Of a stretch of 64,000 nucleotides of DNA, positions 25,785 to 34,607 are shown piece after piece. The position numbers and the translations under genes were made by a program. Numbering within the stretch: position 1 is the first letter of the stretch; every line of letters begins with the position of its first letter. The notes beneath the pieces are model-generated. The model worked only from the letters and a program-made list of their open reading frames with translations, was not told the DNA's origin and did not search any database. This DNA is from an uncultured Clostridia bacterium (GTDB taxonomy: Bacteria > Bacillota > Clostridia > UBA1381): the NCBI GenBank assembly GCA_934462715.1, contig CAKSIJ010000016.1, positions 4,995 to 68,994 of the forward strand, given 5' to 3'.

Positions 25785-27327
25785 GCACCACACTCCACTT
25801 GTGCGGGAGCAAATTTAAATAAACATCTAATTTCTCCCTGCTATATACGACAACTTTTTCAACTATATTCTTGTAGAATATCTCATCACGAACTGTTCCT
25901 TCTAAAATACACCTCATATGATCGCACATATCTTTTATGGCTAAGTCCGCATCATAGCTACATGATGCTTTTTCTGCTGATAAAAGTAATGTTTCAAGTT
26001 TTGCGATTTCTGCTTCGTATTCAAATTTTTTAGCACGATAATCATCTTTACTCAAGTCGTTACTCAAATAAAGATCAAGTAGCCTTTTAATTTTGAGCTT
26101 TAAATTTTCCTTTTTTTTAATTATTTCTGATTTGTCTATGTAATTATTATCTTTATCTGAAAATACAGTTTTTAAAACATCAAAGATTTCTTTTAAAATA
26201 GCTTCACAATTGAGTTCAAGTGATTCTATAACTTTTTGAATAATGAGCATAAAATCTTCGTCTCGAATTTGTGCTGAAACATTACAACCAATTTTATTGC
26301 CACAGGCATCTACTTTCTCATTTCCGTGTTGTGCAGCATTAAAACATCGCCAAGCCTTATATTGACTTCCATCTTTTCTTTTTTTGGTCCGCGAAACGAA
26401 ATGTCCACCACACTTTCCGCAAAATATTTTACCGGATAACGGATAACGATTACTATGTTTTAGTTTTATTTTATCATTTGGCTTTCTCTTTGACAGTTCC
26501 TCCTGTGCCATATTCCAAATTTCCCTTTCAATAATCGCTTCATGATGATTTATAATTTTCACAAATTCTTCTTCACCATGATTATACTTTTTTGAATGGG
26601 TAAGATAATCAGGGGTATATGTCTTCTTTTGCGTCAAATCCCCACAGTATTTTTCGTTTCGCAGCACTTTTAAGATAACAGTATTTGACCATATTTCATT
26701 TCCGGTTATTGTCCTATATCCTGCCTCACGAAGTTCACGAGCAATTGTATAACAGCCTTTTTTTTCAAAAACATACTTATGAAAAATAAGCTTAACAATT
26801 TTTGCACCTTCCGTATTAATGTGCATAGTACCGTTTATGACATCATATCCGAGCATATTACGACCGAATACAACTCCCTTTTCCATTTGACGTTTCTGTC
26901 CCCATTTTACACGCTCGCTTGTTTTTCTGCTTTCCTCCTGCGCAAGTGATGCCATAATTGTCAAACGAAGTTCTGCATCAGGATCAAGTGTAAATATATT
27001 ATCAAGTAAAAAATTTACGCCTATATTTAATGATTTTAACTCTCTTGTATATTGAAGAGTGTCAACTGTATTTCGTGCAAATCTTGATACCTCTTTTGTG
27101 AGTATTAAATCAAATTTACCCAAATGTGCGTCTGCAATCATTTTGTTAAAGGCTTTTCTCTTTTTTGTACTTGTTCCGGTCAGTCCCTCGTCAGCATAAA
27201 CCTCAATCATTTCCCAATCCGGATTTAGATTTATATATTTTTCAAAATAACATTTTTGACTTTCAAATGAATTGATTTGATCATCCTTGTCTGTTGATAC
27301 ACGGCAATATGCTGCAACTTTTATCAT
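25717..27327 (-). CDS. Large serine recombinase (site-specific integrase/excisionase)
   Basis: 536 residues. The N-terminal resolvase domain starts AAYCRVSTDKDDQ with catalytic Ser10 and includes the ARNTVDTLQYTREL and SLAQEESRKTSERVK segments. Then come a recombinase domain (about 160-270), a zinc ribbon (CGKCGGHF near residue 308, further Cys later) and a coiled-coil region (about 385-450). It should cut and rejoin att sites of a mobile element. Good ribosome binding site (GGAGAGGAG). Its last codons and stop lie in the cotJC fragment, placing the gene directly at the element border. The C-terminal residues depend on the joined host sequence. Confidence 0.93.
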   Translation of the reverse strand: MIKVAAYCRVSTDKDDQINSFESQKCYFEKYINLNPDWEMIEVYADEGLTGTSTKKRKAFNKMIADAHLGKFDLILTKEVSRFARNTVDTLQYTRELKSLNIGVNFLLDNIFTLDPDAELRLTIMASLAQEESRKTSERVKWGQKRQMEKGVVFGRNMLGYDVINGTMHINTEGAKIVKLIFHKYVFEKKGCYTIARELREAGYRTITGNEIWSNTVILKVLRNEKYCGDLTQKKTYTPDYLTHSKKYNHGEEEFVKIINHHEAIIEREIWNMAQEELSKRKPNDKIKLKHSNRYPLSGKIFCGKCGGHFVSRTKKRKDGSQYKAWRCFNAAQHGNEKVDACGNKIGCNVSAQIRDEDFMLIIQKVIESLELNCEAILKEIFDVLKTVFSDKDNNYIDKSEIIKKKENLKLKIKRLLDLYLSNDLSKDDYRAKKFEYEAEIAKLETLLLSAEKASCSYDADLAIKDMCDHMRCILEGTVRDEIFYKNIVEKVVVYSREKLDVYLNLLPHKWSVVLNSVLEQSTLCGSISDTTYLYR

Positions 27328-27385
27328 ATTTTCACGCTCCTCTCCATTATATTTTACATCAAAAACTTACTATTTACAAAAAAAA

Positions 27386-27565
27386 TTAAGATCGATTGAA
27401 TTTCTTTTCAAGTAATTTAATGGCATTCTCATATTGATTAAGGGTTATTTTATTATTCTCATGCAATGAAAGTAGCAATGCCTTTTGTATGCCCAGTATG
27501 CGCTCTTTATTACCCACTTCAAATGAAGACGTGGCTATGTTGATTATTTTATTCTTATCAATCAT
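27386..27565 (-). CDS. Small element-borne protein, unknown function
   Basis: A 59-residue frame starting ATG at 27565, with GAAAGGGG eight bases upstream, and ending TAA at 27386. The product begins MIDKNKIINIATSS and ends NAIKLLEKKFNRS. The middle (ERILGIQKALLLSLHENNKI) is amphipathic, and the C-terminal helix resembles the short SHOCT-like oligomerisation segments often seen in mobile elements. It lies 58 bases upstream of the recombinase on the same strand. A role as regulator or directionality factor is speculation. Confidence 0.6.
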   Translation of the reverse strand: MIDKNKIINIATSSFEVGNKERILGIQKALLLSLHENNKITLNQYENAIKLLEKKFNRS

Positions 27566-28290
27566 AATGAATCGCCCCTTTCATTCAAATATATGTGTAT
27601 CTGTTAGCATTTTATTCAACTTTGAATACTACAAATTAAAGCACTCATAAAATGCTCTAATTTCTAATATCAAAGTGTTAAGCCATACCCGTCCCGAAAG
27701 ACGGGTACAACTTATTTTCTTGTTTTGAAGCAATTTCAGATGGTGTTTTGCAAGAACACTCCATAGGGATTTCACCTCTCCGCCATCCGACCGAGCTGCC
27801 CCCATTGCCTGCGACGGCGTTCACAATTCGCCTTTGGGCTCGTTTTGCCTGTCGGCAAAAGCATCGCTTATCAGGCGATTGCTCTCTTTTCCCACAAAAG
27901 CTATGCTTTTGCGGGAGCCCTGAATTGTTATCCGCTCGGACTGTAGCTGGGCAGAAGTATCATTGTCCCGATATAAAGTCATCGCCCGCAAGGTAGCCGC
28001 CTTGCTTTGCGGCATTGATATTTCTCGCTCGGATAGTTTTTCATCTTAGAAAGAAGGATGAAGTAGAAGCAAAACTATTGTCTTGGCGTATCTGCCGCTT
28101 GGCTCGTCCATACCGGAATGTATCTGTTTGCCGTTATGCTGCACCGCCGTTATCTTGCGTGCTTTCTTTGTAAAATAACATAGGCAATTATCAGCCTATC
28201 AAAAAGCACCTACTGATAAATGCTTTTTGATAAGATGATAATGTGCTACCGCAGAGAGCAAAAAAACTGCTCTCTGTGATTTAGCCTTAA
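27566..28290. other. Element interior without intact genes; GC-richer block
   Basis: No convincing gene. A hairpin TACCCGTC/GACGGGTA lies at 27686-27707. From about 27770 to 28190 the base composition is clearly richer in G and C than both sides. A 64-residue minus-strand frame there (27821-28015) has no good ribosome binding site. Near 28198-28230 an inverted repeat of TATCAAAAAGCA with TGCTTTTTGATA is seen, and at 28254-28281 GAGAGCA repeats inverted across a loop, probably terminating the gene at 28291. This looks like decayed conjugative-element DNA. Confidence 0.5.
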
Positions 28291-28641
28291 TTATGATATA
28301 CTTTCAAGCTCTGCTTTAAGTTTTTTTAATGCTGTGCTTTTATGTGTATATGTACTTTCAAGAGATGTATCAAGCAGAAATGCAATCTCTGCCAATTTCA
28401 TATTCATTATGATATGAAAAGCAATGATAATCCTTTCAGACCTAGTCAGATGCAACATGGCATCAATGACTTTTTCATTTTCAAATTAGTCGTAAATCAT
28501 TCCTATCGCCACCTTATCTAATATTTTTCTGTATTCATTAGCGACCTTAATAGGTCTTTCTTTGATATTCTCAGAATTATCACTTTGGGAATACCTTTCA
28601 AGAAACATTTGCTTAAAAAGCTGCTCAAAATAACTAGTCAT
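28291..28641 (-). pseudogene. Sigma-like helix-turn-helix regulator, broken by in-frame TAA
   Basis: ATG at 28641 follows GGAGGTAAAGCAAA. Codons 1-51 (MTSYFEQLFKQMFLE...) are followed by TAA at 28488-28486. The same frame then continues to 28291 with AMLHLTRSERIIIAFHI and MKLAEIAFLLDTSLEST, a sigma-70 region-4-like helix-turn-helix. Total 116 residues. Such small sigma-like regulators are common in Tn1549/Tn916-type conjugative elements. A single G-to-T change (GAA to TAA) explains the break. It supports a mobile-element origin for 25.7-28.7 kb. Confidence 0.7.
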
Positions 28642-29054
28642 TTTGCTTTACCTCCAGAAATTTTAATTAAAAAAATCTGTTGGAAAGCAACTTCTAATAC
28701 TATTAAACCACATTCAAACCCAAAACCTTAAGATTTGAGTAAAAATTTTTAAATGTTTTTTTGTTTTCTTATTCCAATCAAGTTGAATCGACTGGAATAA
28801 GTAGACTTCGACAATGATTTATGTAATATTTTTCATATCATAAAGTTCAACCGGATAAGATATGCTTTTATTTTAAAATTAAAGCGAAAACAAAATTTTT
28901 AAATGCTTTTTGTTTCTAAAGCTTATTCCATATACAAAGACCTCTTTGTCTATTTGCACACATTGCAAATAAGCAAAGAGGTCTATTTTAATACTGCTTG
29001 TTATCAAGGCTATACACTCTATACGCTTTATATATAAAGCTATTTATCTATTAA
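28642..29054. other. AT-rich intergenic segment with long inverted repeat
   Basis: No gene seen. At 28938-28984 AGACCTCTTTG and CAAAGAGGTCT pair, extended by ATTTGC/GCAAAT, forming a long hairpin with few T residues. It lies 70 bases beyond the fucosidase stop and probably ends that transcript. A GATTTGAGTAAAAATTTTTAAATG-like stretch recurs loosely at 28734-28757 and 28878-28905. Confidence 0.45.
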
Positions 29055-30359
29055 TCATTTAAGAAACAGCTCAATAACAGGCACAATTACATTTGGTTTT
29101 ATTACAGGTATTTCAAGTATTGTTGTGCCGGAAAGGTCCTTTTCGTACGAATCTGCAAGACTTGTTACTTCATTATCGGTAAATATAATTTCACTGCCAT
29201 CATGTAAAAACTGTGCATATTCTATCTTACCTGCAAGACCCGGAAGTTCCAAATATCTGAACGGATATTCGAAAAGATGTACATAAAGTCGCTTGCCATC
29301 CTGACTTTGCGTATATTTGTACCCATTCAAAGGGACAAATTCTTTTTCCGCCATTGTGCACCCATAAATAGAACGGCTGTTATACTTCATCCATTCTTCA
29401 TATGCCTTTAAAGCATTATCCGCACGATAATCAATATATCCTCTGGCAGTTGGACCTACATTCATAATAAGGTTTCCTCCCAAAGAAACTGTATTTATGA
29501 GCATACGAATAAGCATTTCAGGAGATTTCCAAGTAGTTTCATCACGAAAATAACCCCACGCTCCGGACATCGTTTGACAAGACTCCCAAACAACCCTTTC
29601 TCCGGTTTCTTTATGTCGAGGCCATTCTGTAACCTGATATTGCTCCGGCGTCCAGAAATCCTGATCCATACCTCCGCGGTTATCAATAATTACATTTGGT
29701 TGAAGATCTCTTACCGTCTTGAAAAGCTTTTCAATTTCCCAGTCTTCCGGACCTTTTCCCATCCAACCGTCTTCTTCGTGCTTGTACGAAAAATCAAGCC
29801 ATAAAATATCAATCTTCCCGTAATTCGTAAACAGCTCTGTTAATTGATTTCTCATATATTCAGAATACTTTTTCATATTCCTGCCTTTATTAAGCTCATG
29901 TGCATTTTCATCATTTCTTCTCGGATGATAAAAATCAACTGTAAAATCAGGATGATGCCAGTCAATCAGTGAATAATAAAGTCCGATTCTTAATCCTTCC
30001 GCACGAAATGCGTCAACATACTCTTTTACAATATCACGTCCAAACGGTGTATTCATGACATTGTAATCTGTATATTTGGTATCGAACAAGCAAAAACCCT
30101 CATGATGCTTTGTGGTAAGCACGGCATATTTCATTCCGGCTGCTTTTGCCTTTTTTGCAAGAGCTTTCGCATCAAACATATCGGGATTAAAATGTTCAAA
30201 ATATTTTTGATATTTTCCCTCCGGAATACATTCAATTTTCTTTATCCATTCATGTCTTGCAGGCAATGCATACAAACCGAAATGAATAAACATACCGAAA
30301 CGATCATGAACAAACCATGAGGTATCGCCCGGAGTTTGCTTTGTAGTATAGCTTGACAT
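29055..30359 (-). CDS. Alpha-L-fucosidase (GH29), cytoplasmic
   Basis: 434 residues. The catalytic TIM barrel begins at WFVHDRFGMFIHFGLYALPA. KHHEGFCLF (84-92) and the nucleophile Asp189 in DILWLDFSY are the GH29 landmarks. It should remove terminal alpha-L-fucose from imported oligosaccharides by a retaining mechanism. No signal peptide, so it acts inside the cell. A short C-terminal beta domain follows. The start ATG has GAAAGGAAAG upstream. It is the second gene after the oxidoreductase (36-base gap), so the two form an operon, divergent from the AraC operon. The general acid Glu cannot be assigned by eye. Confidence 0.9.
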   Translation of the reverse strand: MSSYTTKQTPGDTSWFVHDRFGMFIHFGLYALPARHEWIKKIECIPEGKYQKYFEHFNPDMFDAKALAKKAKAAGMKYAVLTTKHHEGFCLFDTKYTDYNVMNTPFGRDIVKEYVDAFRAEGLRIGLYYSLIDWHHPDFTVDFYHPRRNDENAHELNKGRNMKKYSEYMRNQLTELFTNYGKIDILWLDFSYKHEEDGWMGKGPEDWEIEKLFKTVRDLQPNVIIDNRGGMDQDFWTPEQYQVTEWPRHKETGERVVWESCQTMSGAWGYFRDETTWKSPEMLIRMLINTVSLGGNLIMNVGPTARGYIDYRADNALKAYEEWMKYNSRSIYGCTMAEKEFVPLNGYKYTQSQDGKRLYVHLFEYPFRYLELPGLAGKIEYAQFLHDGSEIIFTDNEVTSLADSYEKDLSGTTILEIPVIKPNVIVPVIELFLK

Positions 30360-30395
30360 TGTACCACTTTCCTTTCTTTCATCTTTAATTCATTC

Positions 30396-31661
30396 TCAAT
30401 TATATTCCACTTCATTTTTCTCTCTGTCGGCAGAGAAAACATTTAAATTTGCCGGCGGTTCTCCCAAATCAGGAATATCTACAGTTTTTCCGCCCTCCAT
30501 TGCACACTGATGCGCAATCAGACCCGGAATATTATATCGTGCCGCCTGCCATGCATTTGTAGGCGCAAGCTGTCCTGATACATATGCCTGGCAGAAATCA
30601 TCAACCATAAATTTGTGTGTACCTGCATGACCTGTCGGAAGGTTGTCAAATTCTTTTGGAAGACGAGCGCAAGCCTGAATTGGCGCCTCAGTTGTTCCCC
30701 ATGTTCCGTTTACTGCCTGTTTTAAGTAATCAGGCTCATTTTTATGCTTTGTAAGCTCAAACGGATTTAATAAATCACTTACATCTTCATAATCAACCAA
30801 ACCTTTATCATCCATTTTTAAATAACTGTGCTGCATGAGTGAGCATTCATACGATGCCTTTGTTCCATTAAAAGATGTTATAAAAGTCTCCGGAGTGTTC
30901 CATGCAATTCTGCGATTTTCGCTTATTCTAACAATCGCACCGTTGCTTAATTTCAAAAGCATTGAGCTGTTTGAAAACGGACTGTCCCAATAGTTCATGC
31001 CTTTACCAAAAATATCGGTATCTATTCTGTCTTCATAACCGAACGCTGATACCTTGACAGCATGCGCTTTTGCAGCAGACAAAACCATCGACGTTGAATG
31101 TGTGGGATATAAAAACGGCGGAAGTCCAGCCATCATTTTCCATTTATCGCCCTCTGTATACTTGAAAACATCATAGAGTCTTTTCATGTCATGATTATAC
31201 TGCGCTTCCGCATAAACCATGTCGCCCATTTCTCCCGATGCCATTTTTTTTCTGCAAAAAACAGAAGCGGGTCTATATATACCGGTTTCTCCCATCATAT
31301 ATGTCAGACCGGTTTCTTTAACAAGACGAACAATTTCGTTGATTTCTTCCACCTTAAGCGCCATAGGCACTGCAGAGTAAACATTTTTCCCTGCCTTTAA
31401 TGCAGCGATAGCCATTTGACCATGCAAATCTCTCTGTGTAAATATTGCCACTGTATTAATATCATCGGAAACAATAACATCATCAAAGGATTCAAATATT
31501 CTGTCTGCACCGAATCTTTCTTTAAAATCCTTTGAACGTTCCGGAAATTTGTCGCATACGGCCACATACTCAACAGCCGGATGAGCCTTAAACAATGGGA
31601 CAAAATGCTGACAGAATTGTCCGCATCCCACAAATGCGATTCTGATTTTTTCTTTATTCAT
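30396..31661 (-). CDS. Gfo/Idh/MocA-family oxidoreductase
   Basis: 421 residues. An N-terminal Rossmann fold with IAFVGCGQFCQHF (residues 6-18) binds NAD(P). The usual EKP motif is replaced by NVYSAVPMALK near residue 95, so the customary catalytic Lys environment is altered. The C-terminal alpha/beta domain is typical. Members oxidise or hydrolyse sugars and inositols, including NAD-dependent glycosidases (GH109-like); the exact reaction is unknown. The start at 31661 has GGAG six bases upstream. In an operon with the fucosidase; probably processes the same sugar. Confidence 0.87.
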   Translation of the reverse strand: MNKEKIRIAFVGCGQFCQHFVPLFKAHPAVEYVAVCDKFPERSKDFKERFGADRIFESFDDVIVSDDINTVAIFTQRDLHGQMAIAALKAGKNVYSAVPMALKVEEINEIVRLVKETGLTYMMGETGIYRPASVFCRKKMASGEMGDMVYAEAQYNHDMKRLYDVFKYTEGDKWKMMAGLPPFLYPTHSTSMVLSAAKAHAVKVSAFGYEDRIDTDIFGKGMNYWDSPFSNSSMLLKLSNGAIVRISENRRIAWNTPETFITSFNGTKASYECSLMQHSYLKMDDKGLVDYEDVSDLLNPFELTKHKNEPDYLKQAVNGTWGTTEAPIQACARLPKEFDNLPTGHAGTHKFMVDDFCQAYVSGQLAPTNAWQAARYNIPGLIAHQCAMEGGKTVDIPDLGEPPANLNVFSADREKNEVEYN

Positions 31662-31777
31662 TAGAACTCCTTCTTTCAAAAATTATTTAATTATATTTTA
31701 CCACAATACCTTATAAATTTCCAATGTAAATATGTTGCTTAAACAAGGTAAAATTGTTGTTTTTAGTTGCCTTGGTG

Positions 31778-31806
31778 TTGAATTAATAATTTATTTATGT
31801 TATGAT
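31778..31806 (+). promoter_or_regulatory. Probable sigma-A promoter of the acyltransferase-AraC operon
   Basis: TTGAAT (31778-31783), 17 bases, TATGAT (31801-31806). The start of transcription would be near 31813, about 30 bases before the ATG at 31844. It lies in the 182-base divergent region shared with the oxidoreductase-fucosidase operon. Confidence 0.6.
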
Positions 31807-31843
31807 ATATTTAGAATTTTAAAGAAAGCGAGAGAACAAAACT

Positions 31844-32764
31844 ATGCTTGACTATATTGGCAAATTGATGGATGAAACAGACTTTCCTTCGGAAGCGCAC
31901 GATTATTTTATTGAGTTTTACAAACGCCTTGACAAATCGGATATTGATTTTCTTTATGAAATGCAGTCAGTATACTATCTTGAAAAATCAAATAACGCTG
32001 ATGAGGCGAACAATTATGTATGCAATCAGCTTGAGAATCATGCTGTCCGAAGAAATTTTGACAAATATGGTTTTTACATGATTTTTCTTCTTTTCTGCTC
32101 TCAAAAGCTTGAAAATCTTTACAAACAGAAGCATTATAGCCAAAAACTATTTATAGAGCTTATGAAGGATCTCGCATCAAAAAACGAGGAATGCAGACAA
32201 GTGCATAACGCCTGGGGTACATTTGCTTTCCTGTGGTTTCACAGACATTATCTCTGTACGCGCTTTGCACTGGGACGTTTTCAATATGAGACAATCACGT
32301 TTGAACGCGAGTACAGAAAAAATGAAATTGTATTAAAACCGACGGATGTCGTCTATAATCTCCATATCCCATCCTCAGGATCTATTGACGAAAAAATACG
32401 AATGAAATCATACAAAACGGCATTTGATTTTTACGGTTTTAAAAAAGGTGATATAATGCCAATTGTATGTCACTCATGGATACTATATCCGGAAAACAAA
32501 TATATTTTTGACAAACATTCAAACCTATATTCTTTTTTAAATGACTTCGATATTATTTACAGTGGAGTTTGCGATAACGCTTTTCCTAACGCATGGAGAG
32601 TATTTAACACTGATTTTACCGGAGATACAAACATTTTGCCACAAAACAGTTCCCTGCAAAAGAATATTGTAAAATGGCTTAAAAGCGGCAAAAAAATTGG
32701 TGATGGTTACGGAGTTTTAATATTTGACGGAGAAAAAATAATTAATAAAAATCAGAAATCTTAA
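31844..32764 (+). CDS. Acyltransferase-domain protein of the GNAT_C/NAT_N type
   Basis: 306 residues. Helical N-terminal part (1-150) and a C-terminal part with VVYNLHIPSSGSIDE, which I recognise as the two-domain GNAT-like family often sitting beside AraC regulators in carbohydrate loci. No signal peptide. Substrate and reaction are not established. It starts the operon with AraC and EamA genes (13- and 26-base gaps). The ribosome binding site is weak (AAAGCGAGAG). The family assignment is by remembered similarity only. Confidence 0.65.
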   Translation: MLDYIGKLMDETDFPSEAHDYFIEFYKRLDKSDIDFLYEMQSVYYLEKSNNADEANNYVCNQLENHAVRRNFDKYGFYMIFLLFCSQKLENLYKQKHYSQKLFIELMKDLASKNEECRQVHNAWGTFAFLWFHRHYLCTRFALGRFQYETITFEREYRKNEIVLKPTDVVYNLHIPSSGSIDEKIRMKSYKTAFDFYGFKKGDIMPIVCHSWILYPENKYIFDKHSNLYSFLNDFDIIYSGVCDNAFPNAWRVFNTDFTGDTNILPQNSSLQKNIVKWLKSGKKIGDGYGVLIFDGEKIINKNQKS

Positions 32765-32777
32765 GGAGGTCATCCGT

Positions 32778-33614
32778 ATGAGCTATGAAATGGAAAAATA
32801 TTCATTTAACAGCCGACCGAATAAAAGCTTATATCTTATGGAAAGCGGATTACAGAAATGTCATGCCGGACATACTCCAGGTATGCAAATACATCTTAAT
32901 TATTCCATCACTTTTGTTCTTTCGGGCAAAGGTACGTTCAGAGTGAATAACTGTGATTATCAGATTTCTAAAGGACAAGGCTTTGTAATAATGCCAGGTG
33001 TTTCAGTTACATATAAGGCAGATGATATTGAGCCATGGCAATACATATATGCTTCATTTGACGGTATGGATGCAGAGGCAATTATGCATGCTGCCGGAAT
33101 TGATCGTACGAATGTATTATTTAAATTTCCAACAGACGACGAAATGTTATGCAATCTAAAATCCATGTACCTTTCAGGGAAAAACTGCCTGATGAAGGGC
33201 TATGATGCAATCGGATATTTTTTATTGGTTATGAGCAGACTTATTGAACAACAAAGTAGCAAAATGAGTTCTTCAAACTCTGATGAATACTACATCAAAA
33301 TGTCCCTGTCATACATAGACGAAAATTATACACGTGCAATATCCGTAAGTGATGTTGCCGATTATATCGGATTTGACAGAACATATTTTTACAGAATGTT
33401 TGTGCGTGAAATAGGCATGCCGCCATCATGTTATATTAATGATTTAAGAATAAAGAAAGCAGTATCGCTGATGGAATTCAGACAATTATCCCTGAATGAA
33501 ATAGCTATTTCCACCGGTTTTTATGATTTTTCTCATTTTTCTAAAGCTTTTTACGAAAAATACGGAATTGCACCGGGTAAATACAGAAAAACGAATTTTA
33601 ATCACGAAAAATAA
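32778..33614 (+). CDS. AraC-family regulator with cupin sensor
   Basis: 278 residues. The N-terminal half (about 30-110; HLNYSITFVLSGKGTF, KGQGFVIMPG) is an AraC-type cupin ligand domain. The C-terminal about 100 residues contain two helix-turn-helix units (AISVSDVADYIGFDRTYFYR and SLNEIAISTGFYDFSHFSKA) and the family ending. It probably senses a sugar and controls the divergent fucosidase operon and/or its own operon (inference from position). Excellent ribosome binding site, AAGGAGGT. Confidence 0.92.
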   Translation: MSYEMEKYSFNSRPNKSLYLMESGLQKCHAGHTPGMQIHLNYSITFVLSGKGTFRVNNCDYQISKGQGFVIMPGVSVTYKADDIEPWQYIYASFDGMDAEAIMHAAGIDRTNVLFKFPTDDEMLCNLKSMYLSGKNCLMKGYDAIGYFLLVMSRLIEQQSSKMSSSNSDEYYIKMSLSYIDENYTRAISVSDVADYIGFDRTYFYRMFVREIGMPPSCYINDLRIKKAVSLMEFRQLSLNEIAISTGFYDFSHFSKAFYEKYGIAPGKYRKTNFNHEK

Positions 33615-33640
33615 TTTTATATCAAAAGGAGTTCAAAAAA

Positions 33641-34534
33641 ATGAATTATATACTAATGACAACTGCAATTATACTGTCTGTGGTAAACGCTTGTCTTTTA
33701 AGAGCTTTTTCAAAGCAAAATAACGAGGGCTATTCTCCTTTTTTATTTAACACCGGAGTCAACCTTGTTTGGATCATAATTTTAAGTGCAGTTTATATTG
33801 CTAACGGCGCAAAATATAGCTCTGTCTCTGTTGCGTTTGGAGCTGTTTACGGCATTTTGCTGTTTGCGTTTCTGTTTTTCAAAACACAGTCCATGGCAAC
33901 CGGTCCTGTTTCTTTAAGCACTCTGATAGGCAGCTGTGCATTCGTGATTGCGACAGGCTTTGGAGTTATTTATTGCAGTGAATCAATCAATATTTTTCAG
34001 ATTATAGGAATGATTCTGCTTTTCATCTCTCTTTTTCTTTGCGTAAGTCCCAAAAAAGGCGGAGAAAAAATAAGTGCCAAATGGCTTTTATATTGTCTCG
34101 GATTTTTCCTTTCCGGAGGGTTTGTAGGTATTTTATATAAGCTTTTCGGGAAATCCGGTGCAAGCAGTGAAACAGACTCAATGATACTTACCGCCTCAGT
34201 TGTTTCAACAATGCTGTTTTTCATTTTCGGAATGTTTGAAAACAAGAGCAAGCATATGCCGCATATCACCAAAGCAACGTTGTTATTTATGCTTTTCAGC
34301 GGAATGGCAAGCTGCCTCTATATAAGACTAAACGTTTCTCTTTCAAATCTTATCCCAAGCGTAATTTTCTTTCCCGTCAGCAACGGCGGTATGGTTATCT
34401 TGTCTACAATCGCCGGAAAACTTATTTTCAAGGAAAAACTCAGCAAAATACAACTAACCGGTATAGCAATTGGATGTGCAGCAGTTGTAATAACCGGTTG
34501 CGGCGAAGAATTATTCACGTTTTTTATAAAATAA
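33641..34534 (+). CDS. EamA/DMT-family membrane transporter
   Basis: 297 residues with ten hydrophobic segments in two repeats of five, as in drug/metabolite transporters. The lysine-rich loop near 140 separates the halves. Direction and substrate cannot be told; in this locus it may move a sugar or sugar acid (inference). AAAGGAG lies eight bases upstream. Last gene of the operon, followed by a strong bidirectional terminator. Confidence 0.87.
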   Translation: MNYILMTTAIILSVVNACLLRAFSKQNNEGYSPFLFNTGVNLVWIIILSAVYIANGAKYSSVSVAFGAVYGILLFAFLFFKTQSMATGPVSLSTLIGSCAFVIATGFGVIYCSESINIFQIIGMILLFISLFLCVSPKKGGEKISAKWLLYCLGFFLSGGFVGILYKLFGKSGASSETDSMILTASVVSTMLFFIFGMFENKSKHMPHITKATLLFMLFSGMASCLYIRLNVSLSNLIPSVIFFPVSNGGMVILSTIAGKLIFKEKLSKIQLTGIAIGCAAVVITGCGEELFTFFIK

Positions 34535-34544
34535 CCTGCTTAAT

Positions 34545-34600
34545 AAAGAAGCTTATCTCAAACCATATCAATATATATGGTTAAGATAAGCTTCTTTTTA
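34545..34600. terminator. Bidirectional terminator between converging genes
   Basis: AAGAAGCTTATCT pairs with AGATAAGCTTCTT, extended inward by AACCATAT/ATATGGTT with single unpaired bases. T residues follow on the plus side, and the matching A-run lies on the other side. It serves the EamA operon (+) and the secreted protein gene (-). Confidence 0.85.
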
Positions 34601-34607
34601 TCTCATA

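Noticed and set aside
27748..28015. Two frames on opposite strands in the GC-rich element block
   Set aside because: Neither has a convincing ribosome binding site or family pattern; the 64-residue minus frame may be a fragment but cannot be supported as a gene.
8939..28641. Reassignment of TAA as a sense codon, suggested by two frames with single in-frame TAA stops
   Set aside because: Many intact genes here end in TAA (for example trpX, dapA, the sigma-like frame itself), so the code is standard and the two cases are better explained as mutations.
25785..29054. A right-hand att site and cotJC 3' part close to the recombinase
   Set aside because: Looked for continuation of the CotJC family sequence and a second GATATAGGTA core on both strands; only unrelated partial matches (for example near 63049) were seen.
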